64,000 nt of DNA from Ovoidimarina sp050299695 (GCA_050299695.1 JBNKWI010000001.1:1-64000); one strand, 5' to 3'. Shown: positions 47,799 through 56,528, counted from the first letter of the stretch. Notes: generated from the sequence alone by a model not told the origin. Made by a program: numbers and translations.

Positions 47799-48575
47799 CT
47801 AATTAGCAACTGTTCCGATAACCGCCACAATTGCCACAAAAAACCCCGCTTCGCTGATCTGCTGCGTCGCCCCGAGGCAGTCTCCGGTATAGCCGCCGAG
47901 CCGCCGCTCGAAGATCCGCCGCATCGCCAGATGCCCGATCGCGGCACCGGCCAGCCCCGCCACCGCCACAGGCATCCCGGCGCCGAACCCCAAGGGCAGC
48001 AGCGCAAGAAGAGAGACCGCAGCGACAAGACCCATCCCGCCGCCCGCACCGGCCACGGATCGCCCCGTGCCTTCGTCGCGCACATAGTCCGATGTCGCGA
48101 TCACGACCACGGCCGAGGCCCGGCTCAGCGCATGGCCAGCGACCAGCACCGCGGGCACGGCCGCCGCCGGCAGGGCGGCAAGCGCCGCCACCTTGACGGC
48201 CAGCACCGACACCATCCCCAGCACCCCGTAGGCGCCGATCCGGGAATCCTTCATGATCTCCAGCACCCGCGCCTTGTCCGCCGCCCCGCCCAGCCCGTCG
48301 CAGCAATCGGCGAACCCGTCCTCGTGCAGCGCCCCGGTGACGAGGATTCCGGCCACCGTGGACAGGATCGCCGCGAGCGCCGGCGGAAACACCAGCGCCG
48401 CCAGCCACCAGACCAGCGCGGCAATCGCGCCGACCAGCACGCCCACCGCCGGATACCAGCGCGGCGTCGCGATGGCCCGCTCGGGGCTCCAGTCGGGCGA
48501 CCCCACCGGCAGCCGGGTGAGGAACTGCACCGCGAGCCGGAACCGGGCCCAACGCTCCAGGCTCCAACCGCTCAC
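47799..48575 (-). CDS. cobS: Adenosylcobinamide-GDP ribazoletransferase (cobalamin synthase)
   Basis: The membrane enzyme joins adenosylcobinamide-GDP with alpha-ribazole to complete cobalamin. The 258-residue protein has hydrophobic helices and the CobS/CobV motif VTGALHEDGFADCCDGLGG with the acidic metal ligands, then KARVLEIMKDSRIGAYG. I chose GTG 48575 (VSGWSLERWARFRLA). It is the last gene of an apparent hemF-lysE-cobS run. Other late cobalamin genes are not in the window. Adenosylcobalamin is the cofactor of the ethylmalonyl-CoA mutase encoded at 11288. Confidence 0.93.
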   Translation of the reverse strand: MSGWSLERWARFRLAVQFLTRLPVGSPDWSPERAIATPRWYPAVGVLVGAIAALVWWLAALVFPPALAAILSTVAGILVTGALHEDGFADCCDGLGGAADKARVLEIMKDSRIGAYGVLGMVSVLAVKVAALAALPAAAVPAVLVAGHALSRASAVVVIATSDYVRDEGTGRSVAGAGGGMGLVAAVSLLALLPLGFGAGMPVAVAGLAGAAIGHLAMRRIFERRLGGYTGDCLGATQQISEAGFFVAIVAVIGTVAN

Positions 48576-48588
48576 GGCCTTGGCCCGC

Positions 48589-49206
48589 TCACCGCGCCGT
48601 CGACCATGCGAACCACAGCGCCACGAGCGCCAGGAGCAGCGAAAGCGCCCGGCGCACCGCCCGCTCGCGCGCGGGCTGTAGCACCAGGGGCCGCACCGCG
48701 CCGGCCAGCAGCACCAGCCCGGCATGGATCGCCGTCGCCACCGCAACATAGACCGCCGTCAACAGGAGCGCTTGCGGCAACGCCGCCGCCGCTCCGTCGA
48801 CGAAGCCCGGCAGAACGGCCACGAAGAACAGCGCCGCCTTGGGGTTCAGAAGATTCGTGACCAGCCCGCGCCGGAACGCCGCCAACGGGCCGACCCGATG
48901 CGGCAGATCCGCCGTGCCGTCCGCGCCGCGCCAGCCGTCCCAGGCGAGCCAAAGGAGGAACGCAATCCCGCACCACCGCAGCACCGTCCAGAGGAACGGC
49001 GAGGCCGCGACGACCGCCGCGAGTCCCAGCGCGGCGCCGCCGCCCACCAGCGCGAGCCCCAGCGCCACGCCGCAGACCGCCGCAAGCCCCGGCCGCCGCC
49101 CCTCGGCGAGGGTCACCAGCACCAGCCAGGCCATGTTCGGCCCCGGCGTGAGCTCGATCAGCGCCGAAGCCAGTGCGAAAGCGCCGAGAGCCGTCTCCGA
49201 GGCCAC
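48589..49206 (-). CDS. LysE-family exporter
   Basis: The 205-residue protein has the LysE motif ELTPGPNMAWLVLVTLAEGR and TNLLNPKAALFFVAVLPGF, with about six hydrophobic segments. It lies 6 bp after the hemF stop and 13 bp before cobS, so it is part of that minus-strand run. Substrate is not predictable. This is the third LysE family gene of the window; its placement between two tetrapyrrole/corrinoid genes is probably incidental. Confidence 0.86.
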   Translation of the reverse strand: MASETALGAFALASALIELTPGPNMAWLVLVTLAEGRRPGLAAVCGVALGLALVGGGAALGLAAVVAASPFLWTVLRWCGIAFLLWLAWDGWRGADGTADLPHRVGPLAAFRRGLVTNLLNPKAALFFVAVLPGFVDGAAAALPQALLLTAVYVAVATAIHAGLVLLAGAVRPLVLQPARERAVRRALSLLLALVALWFAWSTAR

Positions 49207-49212
49207 GCGCCG

Positions 49213-50103
49213 TCAGATCCATTTCGCGACCGGCGGCAGGCTCATCAGCACCGCGTTCGCGTCATGCCCGGTCTCGAGCCCGAATTTCGTGCCCCGGTCG
49301 TAGACCAGATTGTACTCGGCATAGAGCCCGCGATGGACAAGCTGCGCTTCCTTCTCGGCCTCGCCCCAGGCCAGGTTGCGTCGCCGCTCGACCAAGGGCA
49401 CGAAGGCTGGCAGGAAGGCCCGGCCGACATCCTGGGTGAACACGAAATCCGCTTCCCAGTCGCCGCTGTTCAGATCGTCGTAGAAGATCCCGCCCACCCC
49501 TCGCGCTCGCCCCCGGTGCGGCACGAAGAAATACTCGTCCGCCCAGGCCTTGAAACGCGGGTAGAGATCGGCCCCGTGCGGCGCACAATGCGCTTCGAGC
49601 ACGCGATGGAAATCGGCGGTGTCTTCGGGATACTCGATGCAGGGATTGAGGTCCGACCCGCCGCCGAACCACCAGGCGCCGGGTGTCCAGAACATCCGCG
49701 TGTTCATGTGGACCGCTGGCGTATGCGGGTTCTGCATATGCGCCACGAGACTGACCCCCGAGGCCCAGAACCGCGGATCGTCTTCCATCCCCGGAACGCC
49801 CCGCGCCGCCATCGCCTTCTGCGCGCGCGCCCCGAGGGTGCCGTAGACGGTCGAGACGTTGACGCCGATCTTCTCGAACACGCGCCCGCCGCGCATCACG
49901 CTCATCAGCCCGCCGCCGGCATCGCCGCCATCATCCGCGGCGCGTTTCGTCTCCGTGACCTCGAACCGCCCCGGCGAAAGATCGGCGAACGGGCCGGACG
50001 CCTGGCTGTCCTCGAGCGCCTCGAATGCCGCCACGATCTGGTCGCGCAGGGTGCGGAACCAGGTCGAGGCCCGCCCCTTCTCGGCTTCGAACGATTCTGC
50101 CAC
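49213..50103 (-). CDS. hemF: Oxygen-dependent coproporphyrinogen III oxidase
   Basis: The enzyme performs oxidative decarboxylation of coproporphyrinogen III under aerobic conditions. The 296-residue protein has RGGRVFEKIGVNVSTVYGTL, the conserved HMNTRMFWTPGAWWFGGGSD, then LNPCIEYPEDTADFHRVLEA, and YAEYNLVYDRGTKFGLETGH. The start is GTG at 50103. It heads the hemF-lysE-cobS run. Together with hemN, hemC and hemE it makes this a dispersed haem-biosynthesis region. Confidence 0.97.
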   Translation of the reverse strand: MAESFEAEKGRASTWFRTLRDQIVAAFEALEDSQASGPFADLSPGRFEVTETKRAADDGGDAGGGLMSVMRGGRVFEKIGVNVSTVYGTLGARAQKAMAARGVPGMEDDPRFWASGVSLVAHMQNPHTPAVHMNTRMFWTPGAWWFGGGSDLNPCIEYPEDTADFHRVLEAHCAPHGADLYPRFKAWADEYFFVPHRGRARGVGGIFYDDLNSGDWEADFVFTQDVGRAFLPAFVPLVERRRNLAWGEAEKEAQLVHRGLYAEYNLVYDRGTKFGLETGHDANAVLMSLPPVAKWI

Positions 50104-50207
50104 GGTGTCCTCCCCTGCTTCCGACCGGGTGCTAGCAGCTTTTGCGGGCGCTGCCCACTCGCCGCAAGCCGTTCCGCCGGGCGCCCGGCTCTGCTATTGT
50201 CGGCGGC

Positions 50208-50591
50208 ATGACACGGTCGCTCTGCACCCTCGCCCTCGGCCTCGCACTCGGTCTCGCCGCCTGCGCAAGCCCCGAGGAACGCTGCGTGATCGCAGCGACG
50301 AAGGAACGCCGCACGGTGGAGGCGCTGATCGCCGAAACCGAGGCGAATCTCGCCCGCGGCTACGCCATCGACCGCGAGGCCGAACGGCGCCCGCGGCTCA
50401 CCTTCTGCGCCGGAAGCGCACGTTCGAATGTGGGGATGTCCTTCTGCACACGCGAAGACATCGTCTACCGCGACCGGCCGGTGGCGATCGACCCCGAGGC
50501 GGAACGCCGGAAACTCGCGCTGCTCAGGGAACGGAAGGCCCGGCTCGACGCCGCCGCCGAACGCGACCTCGCCGCCTGCCGCGCCGCCTGA
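50208..50591 (+). CDS. Small putative lipoprotein with coiled-coil
   Basis: The 127-residue product has a lipoprotein signal (MTRSLCTLALGLALGLAAC, lipobox LAAC near residue 19). The rest is charged and helical, rich in Arg/Glu/Ala (ATKERRTVEALIAETEANLA and RRKLALLRERKARLDAAAER), with several cysteines (FCAGSARSNVGMSFCTRED). It is expected to be in the periplasm or outer membrane. No family is recognised. It is divergent from hemF, with 104 bp between, and convergent with the SDR gene, 24 bp away. Confidence 0.7.
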   Translation: MTRSLCTLALGLALGLAACASPEERCVIAATKERRTVEALIAETEANLARGYAIDREAERRPRLTFCAGSARSNVGMSFCTREDIVYRDRPVAIDPEAERRKLALLRERKARLDAAAERDLAACRAA

Positions 50592-50615
50592 CCGCCGGGC
50601 GTCCCGGGTCGGGCG

Positions 50616-51425
50616 CTAGTGCGCCGCGCCCGCGACGGCGTCGATCAGCGTCCGGCCGCCATCCACCGTCAGGATCTGCCCTGTCATGAAGCCCGAGGCG
50701 TCCGAGGCGAGAAACTGCACCACTTCCGCCACCTCCTGCGCACGGGCGATCCGCGCGAGCGGCGTATGGCCGATGATATCGTCGCGGAGCCCGTTGTTGT
50801 CCTTCAGCGCCCCCTGCAACGACCCGCTCAACACGCTGCCGAAGGCCACCGCGTTAACCCGGATCCTCTCCGGCGCCAGCGCCACCGCCATCGACCGCGT
50901 CATCTGGTCGACCGCCGCTGACGACACCGAATAGGCCAGAAGCTCCGGCTGCGTCCGCCGCGAGGCGATCGAGGACAGGTTGATGATCGACCCGACGGGC
51001 CCTTCCGACTGCCCGTTGCTCTCCGCCTGCGCGATCATCCGCTTGGAAAAGATCTGCGACAGCCTCAGCGCCGTGATCAGGTTCTGGTCGAGAAGCGTCG
51101 ACACCGCGGCATCGTCCGGATCGAGCGGGTCCGCTGCCAGCATCTGCCGGCTCGCATTCACCAGGATATCCACCCGATCGAACGCGTCGAGCGTGGCCGA
51201 AAGCAGGTTCGTGCAGGTCAGCTTCTGCCGCAGATCGCCCGCGAAATAGCGTACCGGGCTGTCGTCGCCCAATTCCTCGCCCAGCTCCTGGACCAGCTTC
51301 TTCTCGTCCATGTCCGCGAACACGACATTCGCGTTGCGCTCCTGGAAATGCCGCGCCACGGCGAGGCCCACGCCATTGGCCGCGCCGGTGACGACGGCCG
51401 TCTTGCCGGCGATGGAAAAGCTCAT
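50616..51425 (-). CDS. SDR-family protein lacking the catalytic lysine
   Basis: The 269-residue short-chain dehydrogenase/reductase fold has TGAANGVGLAVARHFQER (TGxxxGxG), the Asp after strand 2 (FADMD), and a catalytic-type Ser in INLSSIASRR near 152 with Tyr165. The active-site YxxxK reads Y165-S-V-S-S169, so the Lys is Ser (codon TCA); the usual NAG is N90-A-S. It may be a non-catalytic NAD(P)-binding protein or have a modified mechanism. It overlaps rsmC by 4 bp (ATGA), suggesting a coupled role. The C-terminal half is otherwise normal (FMTGQILTVDGGRTL). Confidence 0.88.
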   Translation of the reverse strand: MSFSIAGKTAVVTGAANGVGLAVARHFQERNANVVFADMDEKKLVQELGEELGDDSPVRYFAGDLRQKLTCTNLLSATLDAFDRVDILVNASRQMLAADPLDPDDAAVSTLLDQNLITALRLSQIFSKRMIAQAESNGQSEGPVGSIINLSSIASRRTQPELLAYSVSSAAVDQMTRSMAVALAPERIRVNAVAFGSVLSGSLQGALKDNNGLRDDIIGHTPLARIARAQEVAEVVQFLASDASGFMTGQILTVDGGRTLIDAVAGAAH

Positions 51426-52414
51426 GCGATGGCTCCCTGTTGCCGCGGCCGCGCCGCCCGGAAGAGCTTGAACGACCGGTCTCCGCCGGTTTCGGACACT
51501 TCGCCGAACGCCTCGGCGAGAGCCTTTTCGTAGGGAAGATGGCGGTTCGCGACAAGCCAGACCTGCCCCTTGGGCTTCAGAAGGCGCGATGCCGTCTGGA
51601 TGAAGGCCCGCCCGATCTCCGGATCCGCCGCGCTGCCCTCGTGGAAGGGCGGGTTCATGACCACCGTGTCGTAGCCCTGTTTTTCGCCGAAATCCGTCGC
51701 ATCCGCCCAGTGAAATTCCGCGCGTGGATCCGTCACGTTCCGCCGTGCGCAGTCGAGCGCCCGGAGATCGGCCTCCACGAGATCCACCCGCTCGACGCCT
51801 TCGCGCGCAAGCACCGCCCGCGACAGGTAGCCCCAGCCGGCACCGAGATCGGCCACCCGCGCCCCCAGCCTTCCCGGCAGAGCTTCCGCCAGCACCCGTG
51901 ACGCCGGATCGGGCGCATCGGCCGAGAACACCCCGGCCAGCGTCACCAACCCGCCGCCGATATCCCGGGGCCCGGGATCCTCCCAGTCCGACAGCCCGGC
52001 GCCCGGCGCGAGCACCGCCAGCTTGCCATGGGCCTTGGACAGGAAGGGCGACAGCGCCGCGCGCCCGCGCAGCGCCTTCAGGAGGCTTTCGATCCCGTCC
52101 GATTTCGCCCCGTCGAGCACCACCGGCCCCCGGCTGCGCCGGGCGGCTTCCGCGACCGTCTCCCGCGCAAGCTCCTTCTCGCGCGGCACGAAGACGATGC
52201 CGAGCGCGATCTCCCCGTCCGGCGCCACGGGATCGACCTGCCAGCCCGCCGCTCTCAGGGCGTCGACATGCGGCCGGAAGGTCGAGACGAGATGGGCATT
52301 CCTCGGAAGCGCCGACAGATCCCGACCGGGCGCGGCGCCCCAGACGCAGACCGGCCCCTCCGGCAAGGCGAACAGCCCCTCCTCGAGGGCCAGCGACAGA
52401 CGGGAAACGGACAT
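51422..52414 (-). CDS. rsmC: RsmC-like 16S rRNA (guanine-N2) methyltransferase
   Basis: The 330-residue protein has two related domains as in RsmC. The C-terminal one carries the SAM motif ADLGAGWGYLSRAVLARE and the N2-guanine methyltransferase catalytic motif VVMNPPFHEGSAADPEIG (NPPFHxG); the N-terminal one is degenerate. RsmC modifies G1207 of 16S rRNA in E. coli, so ribosome maturation is the likely role. Start ATG 52414. It follows clpS by 19 bp and overlaps the SDR gene, forming a clpS-rsmC-SDR run. Confidence 0.85.
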   Translation of the reverse strand: MSVSRLSLALEEGLFALPEGPVCVWGAAPGRDLSALPRNAHLVSTFRPHVDALRAAGWQVDPVAPDGEIALGIVFVPREKELARETVAEAARRSRGPVVLDGAKSDGIESLLKALRGRAALSPFLSKAHGKLAVLAPGAGLSDWEDPGPRDIGGGLVTLAGVFSADAPDPASRVLAEALPGRLGARVADLGAGWGYLSRAVLAREGVERVDLVEADLRALDCARRNVTDPRAEFHWADATDFGEKQGYDTVVMNPPFHEGSAADPEIGRAFIQTASRLLKPKGQVWLVANRHLPYEKALAEAFGEVSETGGDRSFKLFRAARPRQQGAIA

Positions 52415-52433
52415 TCGCGGGCGGGCCGGAGCC

Positions 52434-52808
52434 CTATTCCTTCTCCATCGTGCACTGCAGCGGGTGCTGGTGGCGCCGGGCGAAATCCATCACCTGGCTC
52501 ACCTTGGTCTCGGCGATCTCGTGGCTGAACACGCCGACCACCGCCACCCCCTTCTTGTGCACCGTGAGCATCAGTTCGAAGCTCTGCGCGTGGCTCAGCC
52601 CGAAGAACCGCTCGAGCACATGCACGACGAACTCCATCGGCGTGAAGTCGTCGTTCAGGAGCAGGACCTTGTAGAGCGGCGGACGCTGGGTGCGCGCCTT
52701 CGTCTCGAGCATCACACCCGCGTCGCCGTCCTTCCGGCCGTCCTTGTCGTCCTGGGACATGATGGGATGCAGGATCTCGTTCACGTTCGTGAGGAAGGCG
52801 TTGCGCAT
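52434..52808 (-). CDS. clpS: ATP-dependent Clp protease adaptor ClpS
   Basis: The adaptor delivers N-degron substrates to ClpAP. The 124-residue protein has a flexible N-terminal extension, then the core (YKVLLLNDDFTPMEFVVHVL) with the N-end-rule pocket residues and MLTVHKKGVAVVGVFSHEIA. Two starts are possible: ATG 52808 (MRNAFLTNV) and ATG 52760 (MSQDDKDG). Neither has a convincing Shine-Dalgarno sequence; the longer is given here. It is transcribed away from the HAD gene, with AT-rich promoter sequence between them. No clpA is in the window. Confidence 0.95.
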   Translation of the reverse strand: MRNAFLTNVNEILHPIMSQDDKDGRKDGDAGVMLETKARTQRPPLYKVLLLNDDFTPMEFVVHVLERFFGLSHAQSFELMLTVHKKGVAVVGVFSHEIAETKVSQVMDFARRHQHPLQCTMEKE

Positions 52809-52814
52809 TCGGAG

Positions 52815-52864
52815 TTACAATATAATCGGTCCATCTCTTGTGAAAAGGGTTAACACACAGTCAA
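52815..52864. promoter_or_regulatory. AT-rich divergent promoter region between clpS and HAD gene
   Basis: The 64-bp gap contains TATAAT (52821-52826) and, on the minus strand, TTCACA 16 bp before TATTGT, a plausible promoter for clpS. GGGTTAAC near 52848 recalls the GTTAACC elements before dacC. Start sites are unproved. Confidence 0.45.
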
Positions 52865-52872
52865 GTTGTTCC

Positions 52873-53577
52873 ATGGCCCGTATCACGACAGTCGGTTTCG
52901 ATGCCGACGACACTCTTTGGCAGAACGAACAGTTCTTTCGCATCACCCAAGAGCGGTTCAAGGCGCTCCTGGCGGATTTCGCGGCGCCCGAGCATCTCGA
53001 CGAACGGCTTCTTGCCGCCGAGCGGCGGAACATCGGCCATTACGGTTTCGGCATCAAGGGATTCGTTCTCTCGATGATCGAAACGGCGATAGAGGTGACC
53101 GAGGAGCGGGTGCCGGCCCGCGTGATCGGCGAGCTGATCGCCGCCGGACAGGACATGCTCGAGCATCCGATCGAGCTCCTGCCCCATGCAAGGGAAGCCG
53201 TCGAGGCCGCCACGACAGGGTATCGCGTGCTTCTCGTGACGAAGGGCGACCTGCTCCATCAGGAGCGCAAGCTCGCGCAATCCGGGCTCGGCGATCTGTT
53301 CCACGGGGTCGAGATCGTCTCCGAAAAGACGCCCGAGACCTATCGCCGGGTCTTCGCACGCCACGGTACGGGTCCGGCCGAAGCCGTGATGGTCGGCAAT
53401 TCCATGAAATCCGACGTGGTCGCGCCCATCGAAGCGGGCGCCTGGGGTGTCTACGTGCCGCACGGGCTCACCTGGGCGATCGAGCACGAAGAGCCGCCCT
53501 CCGGCCATGCCCGTTTCGCGGAACTCGCCGATCTGGGCGGCCTGGATGCGCTTCTGGCCCGGATTGCGGCCACCTGA
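52873..53577 (+). CDS. HAD-superfamily hydrolase
   Basis: The 234-residue protein has all four HAD motifs: DADDTLWQN (motif I, nucleophile Asp), LLVTKGD (II), the Lys in SEKTPETYRR (III) and VGNSMKSDVVAPIEAG (IV). A helical cap lies between motifs I and II. It should be a phosphatase of a small metabolite or nucleotide, similar to YjjG-type enzymes, with substrate unknown. I chose the ATG at 52873; a longer in-frame start would run antisense into clpS. It is divergent from clpS. Confidence 0.9.
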   Translation: MARITTVGFDADDTLWQNEQFFRITQERFKALLADFAAPEHLDERLLAAERRNIGHYGFGIKGFVLSMIETAIEVTEERVPARVIGELIAAGQDMLEHPIELLPHAREAVEAATTGYRVLLVTKGDLLHQERKLAQSGLGDLFHGVEIVSEKTPETYRRVFARHGTGPAEAVMVGNSMKSDVVAPIEAGAWGVYVPHGLTWAIEHEEPPSGHARFAELADLGGLDALLARIAAT

Positions 53578-53596
53578 CATCTGGTGGATCGAGGCC

Positions 53597-53694
53597 CGTT
53601 AACCACAACATCTGTCTGTGGACAAAAAAATGCCTCAAAATCATTGAAATTGAAGTGTTTTCTGGTGGCCTCGGTCATGCTACGTTAACCACAA
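53597..53694. repeat. Two copies of CGTTAACCACAA upstream of dacC-like gene
   Basis: Identical 12-mers at 53597-53608 and 53683-53694, 86 bp apart, lie in the AT-rich 168-bp gap before the DD-carboxypeptidase gene. Each contains TTAACC, which resembles a CtrA half-site (TTAACCAT). Function is inferred. Confidence 0.4.
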
Positions 53695-53745
53695 ATCAAG
53701 CGGACCGGGCGTTAGATCCGGCCGCCAGAAGGCAGAAAAAGGCAG

Positions 53746-55200
53746 GTGGCAGTGACTTCGACTGGGCAGAAGGCCCGTTTCGGGCTATTTTTCTCCATGA
53801 TTTTCATAGTGTTGCTGGTGCCGACCCTGTCGCGCGCCGCGCCCTATGCCTCGATGGTCATGGACGCCCGAACGGGTGAGGTCTTGTACTCGCGCAACGC
53901 GGATACGCGGCTGCATCCGGCATCGCTCACCAAGATGATGACGCTCTACATCACCTTCGAGGCGATCGAGAACGGTGAAATCTCGCCCGATACCGAGGTG
54001 CTGATTTCCCGCAAGGCCGCGTCCGAACCGCCCTCGAAACTGGGGATGAAGCCCGGCCAGCGGATCAAGCTGCGGTACCTGATTCGCGCGGCGGCGGTGA
54101 AATCGGCGAACGACGCCGCCACCGCGATCGGCGAGGCGATCGGGGGATCGGAAGCCGCCTTCGCCCGGCGCATGAACCGCACCGCCAAGGCGCTCGGCAT
54201 GACCCGGACCACTTTCAAGAACGCGAATGGCCTCACCGAGAGCGGACACCTTTCGACCGCACATGACATGACGATCCTCGGCCGGCACCTGTTCTACGAC
54301 TTCCCGGGCTACTACAACCTGTTCTCCCGGCGAACGACGGATGCCGGCGGCAAGACCGTCTACAACACCAATCGCAAGTTCCTCGCCGCCTATCGCGGTG
54401 CCGACGGGATCAAGACAGGCTATACCAACGCCGCCGGGTTCAATCTGGTCGCCTCCGCCGAGCGGGGCGGCACGCGGATCATCACCACCGTCTTCGGCGG
54501 CCGCTCGACGGCGAGCCGAAACGCTCAGGTGGCCGAACTGATGGACATGGGGTTCAAGAAGGCGCCCCGCCATGCCGAGGTGCGCAAGCCCGCACGCCCG
54601 GCCTACACGCCAGAAGCGGGCGACGGGAAAACGGTCAACACCGAGTTGGCGGTCGCACGGAGCCGCCGGCCGAAGCCGCGACCGGGCCCAACGCTGCCGC
54701 CGGGCGAGCTGGTGGCCGGAATGGACAACGCCATTGCCGAAACCCTGGCCCTTGTCGATCTCGACGAGACCCAGACGCCCGTTGTGAAGAGCGCCTCGCC
54801 GGTGGCACCGTCCGCCGGCCGCGCCAGCGCCGCGCCGCGCCCGAGACCCGAGGCGATTCGCGTGGCCGCCGCGACGATCGAGCGGATCGCCACGCCCGAT
54901 CCTGCCACGACCACCCGGACCCCGGACGGCGAAGAAATCGTCACCCGTCTGTCCACCTCGGGCGGACGCCACTGGGCGATCTCCATAGGCAAGTTCGGCT
55001 CGCGCCACCAGGCCGAGCGGATGCTGCTCGAAACGGCGCTCCTGGAGCTCGGCACCCTTGACGAGGCGCTGCGCAAGGTGGTGCCACGCTCGGGCGGGTT
55101 CGAGGCGAATTTCGTCGGGCTCTCCGCCGAACAGGCTGCCATGGCCTGCCGCCGCCTTGCCGCGCGCAATGTCGACTGCGCTACAATGGGTCCCGGCTGA
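53746..55200 (+). CDS. dacC: D-alanyl-D-alanine carboxypeptidase with C-terminal SPOR domain
   Basis: This low-molecular-weight penicillin-binding protein trims peptidoglycan stem peptides in the periplasm. The 484-residue protein has a signal/anchor segment (LFFSMIFIVLLVPTLSRA) and the peptidase S11 active site: S-x2-K in HPASLTKMM, SxN in AAAVKSANDAATAIGE and KTG in GADGIKTGYTNAAGF. A proline/alanine linker and a C-terminal SPOR-type domain (~400-484; GGRHWAISIGKFGSRHQAER) follow, which would target it to septal denuded glycan. The GTG start follows the AT-rich leader with two GTTAACC repeats. The symbol reflects the family; the exact paralog is uncertain. Confidence 0.9.
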   Translation: MAVTSTGQKARFGLFFSMIFIVLLVPTLSRAAPYASMVMDARTGEVLYSRNADTRLHPASLTKMMTLYITFEAIENGEISPDTEVLISRKAASEPPSKLGMKPGQRIKLRYLIRAAAVKSANDAATAIGEAIGGSEAAFARRMNRTAKALGMTRTTFKNANGLTESGHLSTAHDMTILGRHLFYDFPGYYNLFSRRTTDAGGKTVYNTNRKFLAAYRGADGIKTGYTNAAGFNLVASAERGGTRIITTVFGGRSTASRNAQVAELMDMGFKKAPRHAEVRKPARPAYTPEAGDGKTVNTELAVARSRRPKPRPGPTLPPGELVAGMDNAIAETLALVDLDETQTPVVKSASPVAPSAGRASAAPRPRPEAIRVAAATIERIATPDPATTTRTPDGEEIVTRLSTSGGRHWAISIGKFGSRHQAERMLLETALLELGTLDEALRKVVPRSGGFEANFVGLSAEQAAMACRRLAARNVDCATMGPG

Positions 55201-55202
55201 CG

Positions 55203-56060
55203 CTACTCGGCGGCGAGCGGCAGGTCGCGGCGGCCGATATCGCAGATCTCGGCGATGATGGCGGACAGCCGCGCGCGCAACTCGGCGAACCCGGCATTCG
55301 GACGCACCGTCGTTTCGTTCATGTAGAGCGAGCGGTCGATCTCGACCTGGATCACGTGCTGGTTCTGGCCGGGCCGCCCATAGCATTGCGCCGAATAGGC
55401 TCCGGCAAAAGGCGCGTTCCGCACCACGACCAGCCCCGCATCGACAAAGGCCGCTTCGAGCCGGTCGACGATTTCCGCCGAGGCCGAGGCCCCGAACCTG
55501 TCACCCAGCACGATCTCTGGCCGGAGCCCGTTCGGATGCACCACCGCGTCCAGCGCCTCGTGCGGCATCGAATGGCAATCGATCAGGATCGCCTCGCCGA
55601 AGGCCCGCCGGCTCTCGGTCAGAAGCTCGGCCAGTGCCCGGTGATAGGGATGCCAATGCGCCTTCAGGCGGGTCTCCGCCTCCGCCCGGGTCAGCTTGCC
55701 GCGATAGATCGTGCGTCCGTTCGCCACGACCCGCGGAATCACTCCGAGCCCGGAACTCACGCGCGGATTGTGCGCCCCGCGGCGCACCCCTTCGATCAAC
55801 GCCGGATCGAGCTCCTCCGAGGACCGGTTCAGATCCACATAGGCCCGCGGCACATCCGCCAGGATCATCGGCGCACCGCGCGCCGGCGCGTCCTCGAACA
55901 GAAGATCGACGAAGGCGTCTTCGGAGGACCGGATCGAGCGCTCGCTCAGCACCGTCCGCCGCATCATCGCCGAGGGGTAGTCCCGCCCGCTATGCGGCGA
56001 CGCGAACACGACGCTCGTCGTGCGATGCTCGGGCAAGAGAACCCGGTACCCAGCCTGCAT
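55203..56060 (-). CDS. N-formylglutamate amidohydrolase family protein
   Basis: The 285-residue enzyme has the family signature FASPHSGRDYPSAMMRRTVL at the N-terminus, DLNRSSEELDPALIEGVRRG, the metal/catalytic region LIDCHSMPHEALDAVVHPNG and the late GQNQHVIQVEIDRSLYMNET. It should hydrolyse N-formyl-L-glutamate (last step of one histidine degradation route) or a related N-acyl amino acid. No hut genes adjoin it, so the substrate is not certain. It converges with the carboxypeptidase, 2 bp apart. Confidence 0.88.
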   Translation of the reverse strand: MQAGYRVLLPEHRTTSVVFASPHSGRDYPSAMMRRTVLSERSIRSSEDAFVDLLFEDAPARGAPMILADVPRAYVDLNRSSEELDPALIEGVRRGAHNPRVSSGLGVIPRVVANGRTIYRGKLTRAEAETRLKAHWHPYHRALAELLTESRRAFGEAILIDCHSMPHEALDAVVHPNGLRPEIVLGDRFGASASAEIVDRLEAAFVDAGLVVVRNAPFAGAYSAQCYGRPGQNQHVIQVEIDRSLYMNETTVRPNAGFAELRARLSAIIAEICDIGRRDLPLAAE

Positions 56061-56235
56061 CGGCGCACGCCTCCTGTTGCGTCTTCCCTGTTCGCACCCC
56101 TCGGGTGATTATAGGACGAAACGGAAGCCTGCCAAAAGCCCTTGAAAGGCCGCTCCTGACCTTTTATAGACCCTCCACCGACGCGGGGGAGTCCCTCGCG
56201 TCTTGTTCGTTTGAACGGGCCGGAAACGGCGGTAC

Positions 56236-56310
<75 letters not shown>

Positions 56311-56379
56311 TCGGAACCGCCGGGCAACCGGCACGGACGCAACCTTGGGCGACAGCGCCCGCGATTTTGGGAGAGGACC

Positions 56380-56505
56380 ATGAAGGTCAGGAACTCGCTC
56401 CGCTCGCTCAAGAACCGGCACCGCGACTGTCGCGTCGTGCGCCGGAAGGGCCGGATCTACGTGATCAACAAGACCCAGCGCCGCTTCAAGGCCCGCCAGG
56501 GCTGA
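56380..56505 (+). CDS. rpmJ: 50S ribosomal protein L36
   Basis: The 41-residue basic protein (MKVRNSLRSLKNRHRDCRVV, then RRKGRIYVINKTQRRFKARQ and a final G) is the longer, zinc-ligand-poor type of L36: one cysteine remains instead of the four-residue zinc site. It is a component of the large ribosomal subunit. GAGAGG lies just upstream of the ATG. It follows tRNA-Val by 69 bp. A hairpin terminator follows. No other ribosomal gene is adjacent, as is common for this paralog. Confidence 0.97.
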   Translation: MKVRNSLRSLKNRHRDCRVVRRKGRIYVINKTQRRFKARQG

Positions 56506-56528
56506 GACCGCGCCCGCTCGGGACGCGA

